DNA of 62,678 bases from contig JAHIUS010000051.1 in NCBI GenBank assembly GCA_018816885.1, forward strand, positions 1 through 62,678, read 5' to 3'. Below the pieces are notes generated by a model that saw only the letters and a program-made list of their open reading frames with translations, was not told the DNA's origin and made no database searches. A program made the translations under genes and the position numbers. Numbering within the stretch: position 1 is the first letter of the stretch; the number at the start of each line of letters is the position of its first letter. Origin of the DNA: Patescibacteria group bacterium. Its GTDB lineage: Bacteria; Patescibacteriota; Gracilibacteria; UBA1369; UBA12470. Positions 37,201 to 42,464 of the stretch are shown piece by piece.

Positions 37201-37832
37201 GCGCCGAGGCTGCTAAGATTATTCTTGAGGCTTTGAATTCTGAAGGGTTTATTGATCTTGGAGAAGTTGAGGCCGGTAATCCGTGGTGGGATCCTTACAT
37301 TGAAATCGCTCAAGATATTTCTCCTTATTTAATTACAGATCCGGCGGGAGAGGAGCATTATATTTTGACGCAGGAGGAGGCCCTCGATCCGCTACATGAA
37401 GTAACAAGGTATGAGTTTGTTGAAATGTCCGTAAGGGCTTTGAAAGCTTATAACTGTTACCTTGTCGATACTGACGGAGACGGGCTTTATGATTGGGATG
37501 AGGAGCATATTTACGGGTCTGATCCTTTTGATCCGGATACCGATGATGGAGGAGTTTGGGATGGAGTTGAAATAGGAAGGGGCAGTGATCCTCTTTATGC
37601 GCCGGATGATTATCCGCAGAAAATTGAAGCTGAATATTCGGGCGGAGACCTTCTTACCGATCTTGCTTCCGGAATATATTTCGTAAGCGACGAATGTTTG
37701 ACTTGTCCATGTCCTTCTTCAATCGAAAATGGCCAACAGATAACTGACGGTGATATTATCTACTCTGCAATTACAAACTCAAGTAATACCGAGTTCTATT
37801 CCGTAAGTAACCTTTATCAAGTTAATAACTAA
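22299..37832 (+). CDS. Giant secreted multidomain S-layer/adhesin-type protein (5177 residues)
   Basis: One intact frame of 15.5 kb. The N-terminus has a long signal or anchor segment (residues 10-35, VIASWLVAALFVTQTITF). Recognisable parts in order: thrombospondin-3-like Ca-binding repeats at about 280-388 and 448-482 (DNDGDGLIDED units); a first SLH triplet at about 1561-1767 flanked by TSP3-like repeats (1499-1540, 1770-1865); Big-like Ig domains at about 2008-2318; FG-GAP/VCBS-like repeats at about 2661-2808 and 4051-4088; a DUF11-like domain at about 2898-2998 (VEYMLSVTN); a Cys-containing hydrophobic block at about 3195-3300; a Pro-rich stretch at about 3625-3695 (PDLPKLPPLPIPKLPDIPPP); a PKD-like domain at about 4400-4520; and a second SLH triplet at about 4854-5050 with TSP3 repeats on both sides. 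No C-terminal sortase signal. It should be wall-bound through SLH and rigidified by calcium. It heads an operon with four secreted proteins. Confidence 0.9.
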   Translation: MAVFSSSSFQRVIASWLVAALFVTQTITFDISYSKPVVEKYDLVAVLVEEGVYNSSESYDGLRSEHGSYLKEDTLADRIDRYAYDVQAELPMTKALIIEIPEDADTYEVSQVLERLYFDGDDIEGENNQLAGVVIVGDVPLPVVTKGGNKFLSMLPYTDFEDKVYIYNDLTGNFERNTTAETLAPEVWHGVIVPPSLDEELAFYFDKNHLYHLGVTDYAEFDGKIFYGDFIAEQKAINNASFSGYKTYLDYWETIAYYRYNKHLVKELFGGADNLLPGGDGIDNDGDGLIDEDPKDGIDNDGDGLIDEDLGDIFGGIDNDGDGFIDEDGTDDNDNDGDGFMDEDPPGDMNGDGCPGVCNLDDDGDAVDADDDGWPTGFEDLYGWDPFDKSSPFLFEVPEGPLREMLQGFFTDEEPYMCVAPPCIQLDGSLTGNAIYHLTCYDRDGNLHPEWDDDEDGICDEDSDTDNDADNDGLVDEDRPALAALDPENFNLIPDIQTKNIFEQFTKKYYELFSKLIANVQDWADYTGRYNAHYLDADGIESSDVDSPMSLITKKDEFTITYLRAVNDLMEEAVDDVVDAIQRDVKFISNVKLTVKVNFEPEEDDPDNDGDGLPDPHTYESDPIYFVNNSVSSRSRPFDIRILGQEAASIDNVAECSAYIGTYDEEEGGSQLVEGLRIYDLNTAGEYEEQGLGYGGCFGNYSNMSIYGDFVSALQFCFPIVAENPVRSVVGTKEILPGFGDESLTPDYRACNDFRELNGFLGDGASHFPGIPTPSDGGYFYYAENFIEKVNEIFFEAHEEDYDQDDLALEIEEYVLELNDDGAYDIPYTSTYDLPIYEAGDVDLFLQLAYDDVPDYPNEVSLGWLLDELGYDAGSQDGLSDFLLAEVEEVRIPMPSEDSIQSIDIVTDTFYVNDSNDDWGILDFDVAFTNDSDEAHSVSSVYKHVEPTNQTISAQVSAQFSQSLPIDDPRYVSFQDLTLNYREIFYPNAFEASSSQDFLNEIENLEQYILSIPFGSPYSNYLSDYFDENIHEEILEDAIAWANMSVDEKHGYILSNYLGDGNAYSGDLEDGYEVAYLVGQGDQTGYDYGFNPILKAEDHDLEFNNPSMNYNPDALPGLPEPVEEEETFSPINIFKWLEEMIEWIDSLSSLGIGIPMELACGGYCPDSDMDGIPDLEDPNDEADSNDDGILDGAEESVYMAFDIERDKIATGGSDSTEVIVKLYNSAGEINTYDNFTEVQLDIIEGDEFGRISSTNPIIAFEGEASFTLTSTLEPGVITLNATALNNDVMGAIGYVESVTRHVKVYTYDVEFITGENIYTGTELSDIVLNYNDETLVSVDSETGKIQVADGVEIEVLPAEGEKPTRIGFDYDGETLGVLYVVPGALDWDHVSVTDKVEYDNYTVAENGDDELLIWEGAVRPIAAIKNNGQIFVRDDLGVTIDLLDYNFASGFSIKIDDEKIAEVEVDLSSRDINIIMPEEDYLSFWDKVLGFFKGEKALADPIWPDSDLEGLNDLFEYTIGTDYLLEDTDEDGYNDWDELQNGYDPSSSGDPLFSDLTPGHEAYSDVIELYLRGIVTGYSDGSFKPEKAITREEFTKLNLGGICHYCSSYAESVNEDIEAKYSADPFPDDDISDGLYYCVAEAKNEELISGYKGKINQGYYLPGNNISRAEATKVILEAAATVDDVFKSNDYLGDDKPWFYNYIVKAQSLGLYPEDRFLELDHFSSDAFREFFHSEIKAGGTFIDFLEGDITRAEFAMMVVNLIDIYDCRGDDQDQDGLSDTEELLNYLTDPFDPDTDDGGITDFTEVIRGTDPLDFTDDGIDDADSDYLSNDEENDIFSTLYNDNDTDDGGVIDGLEVLYGVDPLRGDDDLFGFSLEGGVFAAGDYWEKDFVYASSDYVETIVTENIIYIKKIPADGYSRLHLRAEVINENGLIDTTDNSSIITFIIKDSGNNYADVKHKNVAVLGGVAETEIIAKTTSGELEITAEISPEYLPVHDADLEVYPGEPASMEFSLSSDVMAAGGVNKMSGALFIYDAYGNIAYNDPYVVTFEGGGQLSNIIDEDEDVAGIQVTTFEGYIPFSVVSTEEEGVITLTASYLGVSATKDIQVLDGISLVVDPLDSVLTANGHSSTEFEVRAVDENGNLLTGFNTPIDVASIDDSFGVIDSATQIELSAGVGTGSFMSSTVAGDAYIMASAVGIEPGSAKVVTEPGPVHELRIAPYDGSNIATVGSSKSFLVSAYDAYGNFAYNDSATEVLLRITDGTQEYGTLGGQYIYTNEGSAVFIVNAGEESGVVNVIASSPNLMSGTTSTQVLAEISEINPEVLYANLLGAPVGQVTHDDYFGGVFLFNGKTQAAASLLDYPEPNKRMMQLDSSGKSTLIEGNFLVHEVVPSGDSGLPMKFVWKDDPLNLTLAEIIVVANGGVYQSEDLSSESDNGVYISLKTTDDDYTIKQRFSRFNSSMSLLENGNEVLSVFGNGQLKLYSAAYNLDLNSEFDYPAVDVFKNGNFIATVLLIAGTSQDVQLLSDEFDWNDWTSLNPGVYMKQHPSSEYGFEISFSGSSSADPVGYFLTDKFSTLPSSQAPSLGYSSLDNAGTEGGIGFKGDNKNILLFAAGNSAGESNLTAVSEIGVLLGDPTISLKNDNSANSLGYTKDIGKIILAGDEPPQDIVPLDYNNDNLQDLLIAYEDGTIKLLENQNSEDRFEDRGDLLEIAGGILSFDHTDFDQDGYEDLLIATEDACIDGEICVYLYKNNEGSFERINLDIDVGSQVYQIMAKDMNDDDYPDIVTSDNVGTIKLFYNDAGEIDPEGQYIGNLGVKVDADSDYGDEVYLYYDGIPIPKGAYTYSLPIEVSGTDTGLDDEYSTLLASGLNGLKISGDELSSSEEVLFLKSSFDENISVSKTGVDINGSVIEPDDQVEYMLSVTNLTNSAIYDLYLSDIAPSLLNVDLESFECMSSCGNLQVEKTGVNERPFVLSGVSVGAGQTVQISYSAIVNSVPKVNLMIGHDFDDYNDDDYLDILASPEGNPTGQVVYFYSNGSYFEGGHNILGFFGGLRKINYTQETSDPPDASEESNSLIADIFASAGLPEIDFEKDLNEDSIPDDIAFEISINEDEEQEIEPPELYNAVADILINDMDGDGLVDSWDREPTIADTGDMTIAQAAAEVGEFAEAAVEVVGEAITYTKMALSATEGFLESLICGGGCIATPVNVAFLATGMFNVLGIPAGIDPGFPVFGILSFPPFLCVGPMCYASQTFRMYFSITTTLGMATAFCVGPYPNGFCWSFNLPILQLSGVCDELNAGFNAVMSAATSFVSQGTSALMNIASSIPGVEPGGGGGSGGLTNYTLDNYAVSASFSMNIQVPGFPDIFTDWWKRQKHEILQLLDLPDIYFIYPDIVSLVGNIPETIEKIETSDINGLSKFLSILNSLPVLQVETETVTFNIPVLTYSEIIKYKELWYIWLLEAKAEAERVRDTWLENGFSAEIDGVLELINSVEANIQVLDDYLEFPKELVKYRHLEVELIEQIICYLEAVLGNTIGYLLVNKERILLWKQFVKDIINAFRTWGTLFEVAINYQDSCDKCTNSRGSLIELLMKLFIFIPEIPVVELPNWPDIVLDVSQIQAGLVISWPEIAFHAEPLILPEFPPLKLPDLPTFGVGLSLPSVPVIPGPPSLPDLPKLPPLPIPKLPDIPPPPEVPSLDIGIQIALDIVGNVIQIICLVLQGMIPTSESMLKGKIEDLTQRPLDVLFPIDFGLKFNAPAISLDFVKQIEIIAKMNFSIEFTPILDATKFAADLANGMTNIFVSGFNKISETISDVAEEAMSAPAEAGDTFMPDEIDMDIGMAEPSGVEEIYAEQAGLLAQALKSLQDFTEEYNKTVPEDIILVAEQKYISKEDLPDYEDAVASNYREYHEYIAGTPTESLLSLQEHLIAYVENNGSISTTIEDTGWDGFQRLLVQDSASDYLLADYEEGGSWTNVPDFEASTSDYSPVTDENLSDIEDGMSEAVENFLLADIGENDASEAGSAYTPPSSTPKGMFIYDPVEQVNDRLVDYTDEADSESHIVVFDMDNDSDDDIVYSYGGTIYVKENLDNNPPSFGHYAGVPRLFEDDYFMPERPSINGFYNGEIGNEEANISFNADSDIVGYDVYYYDNLSDIDLGNSPIGIISLLADPSDEDVIFRDGSGSGYVLGDTVSTSSQGQAFVTDYNDIFIIPKNTSYTFTDVSKGFAHIGSASANALLKNSYLRTPVYENGETIIKGGDLIHTLEDSEIYLDLEDQYTLILSANTVFAIDTYFNWNLSIRVEKGAIEIIDTSESNRADQQTLVDGMLIYEEDIVQGDAEIVLAEGGIIDLGEDQTYFFKKLTSSSNPSIDITLENGTYYTQIWSIDENGAHSTSTNTVLLAPQICADDSPPYPDAGASTKDLAIFNTLTLDASGSFDSESEIREYYWDTNIGADYDGDGVSNNDANYYHDLDPTVDYDGDGLSANDRDDPYYEVGPYDEAGTHQVALWVTDEAGNASSQLTTINVFVPDIFIDHASTETGIVTGHVDPEIVDMPFILIRDRDSVITQIITDGATGSGKYFTAEYGTYEIADVDIESRTLILNGDGDRVAEFSPETSQIIIIDERYAVDVIEADLDWPTRLIIYEIASGEILQSILLVTDPNTDVAIIEEFSSADRGVQVKVVSGSFDFESIGASDPLFPGSVEVLLDDERQVLIASDGNIYLLQDGFDLNLKEAQSLNDPLIIELTYEGKTIAELLISTSDEVSESTTNDLMLPPMSGADVDLGKDSDGDGIPDDTEIIYGLNPLDPSDANQDNDGDGLSNLDEAALGTDLNDSDSDNDGLSDYTEIENGLDPLLEVDEPFADIEIDDPLFLDVYDLAGKGVLSGYEIDGENYFLPDQEIKRAEFAKIMLAILCIVPREEAYYPPQVFNDISDVNAWYYDETKESYLRGFITGYLAEIDVNGMAPFKPGETITRAEAAKIILEALNSEGFIDLGEVEAGNPWWDPYIEIAQDISPYLITDPAGEEHYILTQEEALDPLHEVTRYEFVEMSVRALKAYNCYLVDTDGDGLYDWDEEHIYGSDPFDPDTDDGGVWDGVEIGRGSDPLYAPDDYPQKIEAEYSGGDLLTDLASGIYFVSDECLTCPCPSSIENGQQITDGDIIYSAITNSSNTEFYSVSNLYQVNN
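23130..23440 (+). repeat. Coding repeats for Ca-binding TSP3-like units in the giant gene
   Basis: Imperfect 30-45-bp units encoding GIDNDGDGLIDEDP-type loops, at least five in a row. Each has Asp/Asn at alternating positions as in calcium-binding thrombospondin-3 repeats. Confidence 0.85.
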
Positions 37833-37834
37833 CA

Positions 37835-38434
37835 GTGAACAGTAAATGGTTGAAAATTTTGAGTGAGTTTAAAGAGTTTTTCGTGTTCGGAATTGTTGTT
37901 TTGGTGCTCAGTATTGTTGTTGATTTGAGTGTTATCAGTCTTGCTCAAGAAGAGGAAGAGGCAGTGGCTGAGACCGGAGATTATGAGTGTTACGGTGATG
38001 TTCTCGAGGTGATAGCGGAGGCTGACGAAGATTTGACAGCTTTCCTGAGCGACTCTTTCACAAGCGCCGAGCCTACTTCCGAAATTATCGATTCCGTTTT
38101 GGAAAAATATTATAACGACTATGTTTCCACCGTTCAAAACGCGATAATGGAAGCTATGATTTTTGAGGCCGGGGATTCCGGCACGTTGGTTGCCGATAAA
38201 GCCGCGGTTTGTTTGGATTTGGCGCAAAAACATATTTCTTCAAATGCGGAAATCATGAAAACGCAGATCAGATCAAGTGCTTCGGCCAAGAAGACAACTG
38301 CGCTTTTGGATGAGTACAAATGGATAAACGAACGACTTTCGGACATGTTAATGAGAGTTTCAGAGATGCGCGGACAGTTCATCAAAATCAAGGATTCCCT
38401 GCCCGGTTTTACTAAAAATTGCGTAAAAGGTTAA
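37835..38434 (+). CDS. Secreted helical protein, first partner of the giant protein
   Basis: A 199-residue protein starting at GTG, 2 nt after the giant gene's stop. It has an uncleaved or late-cleaved signal segment (about residues 13-36, FFVFGIVVLVLSIVVDLSVISLA), then an acidic, almost entirely helical body (EVIAEADEDLTAFL, ALLDEYKWINERLSDMLMRV). Cysteines are few (YECYG, AVCLD) and the last lies four residues before the end (NCVKG). No family recognised. Position implies that it is made with, and probably binds, the giant surface protein. Confidence 0.75.
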   Translation: MNSKWLKILSEFKEFFVFGIVVLVLSIVVDLSVISLAQEEEEAVAETGDYECYGDVLEVIAEADEDLTAFLSDSFTSAEPTSEIIDSVLEKYYNDYVSTVQNAIMEAMIFEAGDSGTLVADKAAVCLDLAQKHISSNAEIMKTQIRSSASAKKTTALLDEYKWINERLSDMLMRVSEMRGQFIKIKDSLPGFTKNCVKG

Positions 38435-38435
38435 T

Positions 38436-39047
38436 ATGAAAAAAATACTTAAAAACTGGAGGATCACGACGGCTGTTTTGTTGCTGGCAATTTTCCTTAA
38501 CTGGCAGATTATCGAGGCTGCAACAGATGATTCGAGCAAATACTCGAGCGATCATTATGATACTTTTTACGATTCGGTCACGGCCTATCACACGAACATC
38601 AATGATATTTTTAATAAAAGATTGGAGCTGCTTGTAAGCGGAGAAGGAGAAAGAGAGGTGCCTACTGCTTGTTCGGAAGATAATGTCACAACTTACTGCG
38701 TTGCCGAGGCTGTCACCAAGGAGTATATCGAGTTCACGAAAGGAGTAGACACATTTTCTTATGTTATTGATGTTGAAGACGGGAAAAAATATTTGATCGA
38801 CGATTTGACACAAATAATGTCTGACCGAGCGACTATTATCGACCTTGAGAAAGAGGCGGCTTATAAAGCGATGGACATGACTCTCGCAATCTATAATGAG
38901 TTCCAAATAATGTATCCGATTCATTTGGAGTACGAGGCCACTATCGAGGCTCTCGAATCTTATAATAAACAGCTTTCAAAATGGCGTGATGCACTCTCGG
39001 AGTGGCCGACAGATTTCATCGATGTTTCAACAAATAAATGTAGCTAA
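38436..39047 (+). CDS. Secreted helical protein, second partner of the giant protein
   Basis: A 203-residue protein with a signal peptide (residues 1-29, ITTAVLLLAIFLNWQIIEA) and a helical, Tyr- and Glu-rich body. Cys pairs occur at PTACSEDN and TTYCVAEA, and the penultimate residue is Cys (NKCS). One nucleotide after the preceding gene, overlapping the next start by one base. It resembles the first partner in size, helicity and Cys placement, so distant homology is possible. Function unknown. Confidence 0.75.
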   Translation: MKKILKNWRITTAVLLLAIFLNWQIIEAATDDSSKYSSDHYDTFYDSVTAYHTNINDIFNKRLELLVSGEGEREVPTACSEDNVTTYCVAEAVTKEYIEFTKGVDTFSYVIDVEDGKKYLIDDLTQIMSDRATIIDLEKEAAYKAMDMTLAIYNEFQIMYPIHLEYEATIEALESYNKQLSKWRDALSEWPTDFIDVSTNKCS

Positions 39048-40693
39048 TGGAGAAAAGTTTCGATCAAAAATGGGGCTCAAAGATACTGATAGGCGTATGT
39101 CTGTTGGTAGCTGCAGCAACATATTTGCAGTCGGCTTCCGCCAAAGACGAACCGAGCCTTATGGAAATTTTTACGGAAGAGATCTCGGAATCCGTTTATA
39201 AAGAGTCCGGCCTTAGCCAAGCCCCAACCTGGAAAACCGTTTTTAAAAAAGGGAAAAAGAACGGCCGACACATGTACCTGATGGTTTACCAGAACTCAAA
39301 AAAAGGTCCGATTGATGCGGCTATCGCCACAACTGCGGAGCGTTTTGATTATAAAGAAGATGATATGAGAGATATTTTGAGTGGAGATATTTATCTCATT
39401 ACCGATTACGCTTCGATGAATATCGAGGATGCTTCTTTTGAATTTCTGAAAATAAAAAATTATTACAACAATGAACTTACTGTCGAGGAAATGAGAAGCG
39501 AGTTTGAGAGCACTTCTTTGGCTCAGGAGATTTTTGTCAACGGGGACACTTCCGATTCGGGGTTTGATTTGATTGTTGATCTGCAAACTATCGAATATAT
39601 TCTTTTTCACACTTCAAATACTGTGGGGTATGGCGGAGGCGGCGGTCTGGGCTTCGGAGGCGGTGATGATGACGGCGGCATACCCGCGCTTGAAGATCCC
39701 AATCAAAATGAATCCGGCGGAAGCGGTACTGGCGGAATCTACACACCCGATATCGTATTCTTGGGGGATCCGGATCAAGATGGAGATATTGATAATAAGG
39801 ATGTTTGTTTTGAAGACAGTAAGCTGAGTAACGCCTTCTCCGATTTTCTTGCTGAAAACGAGGATGGAAATGAGAACGATGAGGAGAAAGATGGTGAAGG
39901 CGGCAACGGAGGAGGCGACGGAGACCTTTCCGGCGATGACAATATCGATTTCGAACTTGACGCCCCCCAGCCCGGCGATTGGGGCCGCCCTGATCCGTGT
40001 AATGAATTCTTCTGTTTGGAGATAAACTTTGTTGAGGCGGATGATGAACCGGAATATTACGAAACCGATAACTGTATCGACTGTCATTTCACTTTTATAG
40101 TTGAACTTCTTAAAGAAACCACCTCTCACGACCTCGGAGGAGGCAAAGTAACCGGAAATATGATGGAGGATGCCACTTGTAAAGATGACGGCCTTAAAGT
40201 CAATCCGAGCATCCAAGTGTTCCCTATCGCCAGCCCTGTCCCCACCCCTCCGAATGACGAGATTATATCTGTTATTTCCGAGAAAAGCATTGAGTTTATT
40301 CAACAGATTTATGCCGAGTACGAGACCAAAGAAACCTTGGAAGATGATCCCGAGGAGCTTGCCGAGCAAGCGGAAGAGGCCGAGATGAGCGTTGCTGATG
40401 AAAACGCCATGATTGTCGCCAACATACAAGGTGATAACCTATCTCTGGTCGAGGCTACAGACCTTACTATCAGTTTGACCGAGGAAGCTTTTAGGGCACG
40501 GGAAGAAGCTATCACCGAATTTTCTTTTGAAAATCAACTCAATGATATAACTTCAATGTATCAGGCTCTTTCTTACGAAATGGATCAGATGAATGTATAT
40601 TTCTCTTCCATATACGACATGATTTTGGCTCTTTACGATGGCGATGATGCTCCCCTGCCTGAGATCCAGTCCAAAGAATATAAAGACAATTAG
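39047..40693 (+). CDS. Secreted protein with Gly/Asp-rich linker and a CxxCH motif, third partner
   Basis: A 548-residue protein with an N-terminal signal segment (about 13-32), a globular N-terminal domain (33-190), a long Gly/Asp/Glu-rich linker (about 197-310) that includes a DPDQDGDIDNKD Ca-binding-like loop, a Cys-rich domain (about 315-400: DPCNEFFCLEI, NCIDCHF, DATCKDD), and a helical acidic C-terminal domain. C343-x-x-C346-H347 matches the covalent-heme motif of c-type cytochromes, but a single motif in a Cys-rich domain may simply be disulfides or metal. No family recognised. Overlaps the previous stop by one base and ends directly before the next ATG. Confidence 0.75.
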   Translation: MEKSFDQKWGSKILIGVCLLVAAATYLQSASAKDEPSLMEIFTEEISESVYKESGLSQAPTWKTVFKKGKKNGRHMYLMVYQNSKKGPIDAAIATTAERFDYKEDDMRDILSGDIYLITDYASMNIEDASFEFLKIKNYYNNELTVEEMRSEFESTSLAQEIFVNGDTSDSGFDLIVDLQTIEYILFHTSNTVGYGGGGGLGFGGGDDDGGIPALEDPNQNESGGSGTGGIYTPDIVFLGDPDQDGDIDNKDVCFEDSKLSNAFSDFLAENEDGNENDEEKDGEGGNGGGDGDLSGDDNIDFELDAPQPGDWGRPDPCNEFFCLEINFVEADDEPEYYETDNCIDCHFTFIVELLKETTSHDLGGGKVTGNMMEDATCKDDGLKVNPSIQVFPIASPVPTPPNDEIISVISEKSIEFIQQIYAEYETKETLEDDPEELAEQAEEAEMSVADENAMIVANIQGDNLSLVEATDLTISLTEEAFRAREEAITEFSFENQLNDITSMYQALSYEMDQMNVYFSSIYDMILALYDGDDAPLPEIQSKEYKDN

Positions 40694-41797
40694 ATGCTGA
40701 AAAAACTTACAATTTGGATTTTGATTCTAACTATTCTTGCAGGGATTGGAGGGTCTATCGTTTTGGCCCAAAATGACGCTCAGGATGATTTCGAGGAGAT
40801 GGGGGAAGAGATCGGAGAGGAATTTATGGAAGATATGGAAGGCCTTATTCCGATCGATATCGCTTGCGCCAAGCAGTATCCCGTTTACCTTGCTTCTCTA
40901 ATTGATTTAAATAATTTCTCGACTTATTGGGTTGATATTTTCGTGAAAAACTTCTGCCATTTGCAGGCTATTTTTGAAATTGATGATAAAATCGATGAGA
41001 TTCAGCAAGATATACGCGAGGCTTATTACGCGTGTGAATCCGATAAGGCTTCCGAATACTGGGATGAGTATGTAAAGACAACCATGGAGCTGTTTTTTGT
41101 TCGAAATTTGATACCTTTTGATACAAGACCTCTTCTTTCCAAAGATACGGAACGAGTTATGGGATCCGTTTATAAAAACATTGACGGCCAGCTTTATAAT
41201 GACATGTGGGAGGAGTTTGTTGAGAAAAAGGCTTGGGTGAATTCCGAGGAATTTATAGAGCTCTTTGAGCAGTTCAAGGATGAATACGAGGATAATTTGG
41301 AAGGTTTTGTATTCTGTGTTGAAGACAGTTGGGGCGCGATTATCGAGAAATGGGAGGATTTGACGAAAACTTTTGCGCAATTGAAGCTTTCCGATGAGGA
41401 AAAAGAGTTCGACCTGGGCGAAGCCAAACCGCCGGACGTAAAGTTCAGCGCCAAGTCATCTGCAGCCGAGCAATTACAAAAAAATATTGATGCGACCAAG
41501 AAAGAGCTTGCCGAGTTCAAGCCCTCCATATATGTCAGTGACTCTTATACGGGAGGAAGTTCCGTCGCTTATTTCGATGAATATGCGGATGAGATCAGAA
41601 ACTATGCAATTGCCGTTACCGAAGGTGATCTTTTGGACAAATACAGGCTTCTGTACGGAGCCGGATCGGAAGTTTCTTACGGATTCACCGAAAAACTTAA
41701 GGATTTTCAGACTATCTTAAACGCTACATCGAAACCTGTGATTGTTGAGGCGAAGAAGCAGAGTCGGAAGGTTTCTAAGAAGCAATGCGGAGATTAG
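40694..41797 (+). CDS. Secreted helical protein, fourth partner of the giant protein
   Basis: A 367-residue protein with a signal peptide (residues 1-25, IWILILTILAGIGGSIVLAQ), an acidic start to the mature part (DDFEEMGEEIGEEFMEDMEG) and long helices. Cysteines are spread singly (DIACAKQ, NFCHLQ, YYACESD, VFCVED) and one is two residues from the C-terminus (KQCGD). Begins with no gap after the preceding gene and is the last gene of the operon; no clear terminator follows. Function unknown; the shared architecture with the first two partners suggests a family of helical envelope proteins. Confidence 0.75.
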   Translation: MLKKLTIWILILTILAGIGGSIVLAQNDAQDDFEEMGEEIGEEFMEDMEGLIPIDIACAKQYPVYLASLIDLNNFSTYWVDIFVKNFCHLQAIFEIDDKIDEIQQDIREAYYACESDKASEYWDEYVKTTMELFFVRNLIPFDTRPLLSKDTERVMGSVYKNIDGQLYNDMWEEFVEKKAWVNSEEFIELFEQFKDEYEDNLEGFVFCVEDSWGAIIEKWEDLTKTFAQLKLSDEEKEFDLGEAKPPDVKFSAKSSAAEQLQKNIDATKKELAEFKPSIYVSDSYTGGSSVAYFDEYADEIRNYAIAVTEGDLLDKYRLLYGAGSEVSYGFTEKLKDFQTILNATSKPVIVEAKKQSRKVSKKQCGD

Positions 41798-42266
41798 GTA
41801 AATTTATTATTTCGCTCTCGGTTGATGTTTCTCTTTTTTGCTTCGCAAAAAAATAGAAGCCCCAAATGTTCGCTCAACAATAAATTCACCTTCTACCGTT
41901 TAAATGTCTGTTTTACTTGGTATACGGAAAATCTCGAAATAAATCCAGAAGCTATAATTGCTTTGGTGCTCTTCGAGCAGGCTAGTTTTTGTGCTGGCCT
42001 TTGGCCGCACTGCTTCGCAAAAAAAACAGAAGCCCCATTTGTCACGTTTTTCCCCGGGGATTTTCGTGATTTATGGCTATTTTGTGGTGTGGCAAGAGCC
42101 GGCTCTTTCTAGAAAACAAAAGCTTGGCAAGACAACTCTTGACGCATTTAATGTTACTGTGTTGATTGGTCCCGGGACCAATCACAAATTTTCCTCTGCA
42201 TATGTCAAATGCAAAAATCCCCTGAGAATTTCTCTGAGGATGATTGCCGGTAAGATGCGTAGATTA
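41798..42266. other. 469-bp gap with two diverged direct repeats and a perfect palindrome
   Basis: No convincing gene: the two overlapping plus-strand frames here are low in coding character. It holds a direct repeat of about 30 bp (41839-41868 and 42011-42040, both beginning TGCTTCGCAAAAAAA and ending in AGAAGCCCC). The first copy forms a TTTTTTGC/GCAAAAAA hairpin. There is also a perfect 22-bp palindrome centred on CCCGGG (42163-42184). The right end carries the terminator of the minus-strand pair beyond. Confidence 0.6.
42210..42241 (-). terminator. Terminator after the zinc-ribbon gene
   Basis: On the minus strand CCTCAGAGA pairs with TCTCAGG (two-base bulge), followed by G-rich bases and ATTTTTG. 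It lies 25 nt beyond the stop of the 42267-42449 gene. Confidence 0.55.
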
Positions 42267-42449
42267 TTACCTCCTAACTACAAAAGACAGGATGGTGCCT
42301 TTGTAATTTCCTTTCAAAACTGCTCCTTTGATAGATCCGTGTTTGCGAGTTTCTTCTTGGAGCGACATTGGGATTTCGTGTCTGCAGTATGGACAGAGTT
42401 CCTTTTTACTGGAGATTGATTTTCCGCATTTCAGGCAGTTGAGAAGCAT
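42267..42449 (-). CDS. Small zinc-ribbon protein
   Basis: A 60-residue protein whose first half is a zinc ribbon: CLKCG near residue 5 and CPYCRHE near residue 19. The second half is basic (KHGSIKGAVLKGNYKGTIL). Such mini zinc ribbons are often nucleic-acid- or protein-binding adaptors. It lies 15 nt after a small helix-turn-helix gene on the same strand, so the two probably form a regulatory pair. No family name can be assigned. Confidence 0.6.
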   Translation of the reverse strand: MLLNCLKCGKSISSKKELCPYCRHEIPMSLQEETRKHGSIKGAVLKGNYKGTILSFVVRR

Positions 42450-42464
42450 GGTTTGGTTTTTGTT

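Noticed and set aside
39047..40693. Definite c-type cytochrome
   Set aside because: Only one CxxCH is present within a Cys-rich domain, and no axial ligand or maturation genes are visible; kept as a tentative finding only.
41822..42419. Two overlapping plus-strand frames of 96 and 153 residues after the giant operon
   Set aside because: They lie over direct repeats and a palindrome, overlap each other, and the second runs across the minus-strand zinc-ribbon gene; no coding signature in either product.
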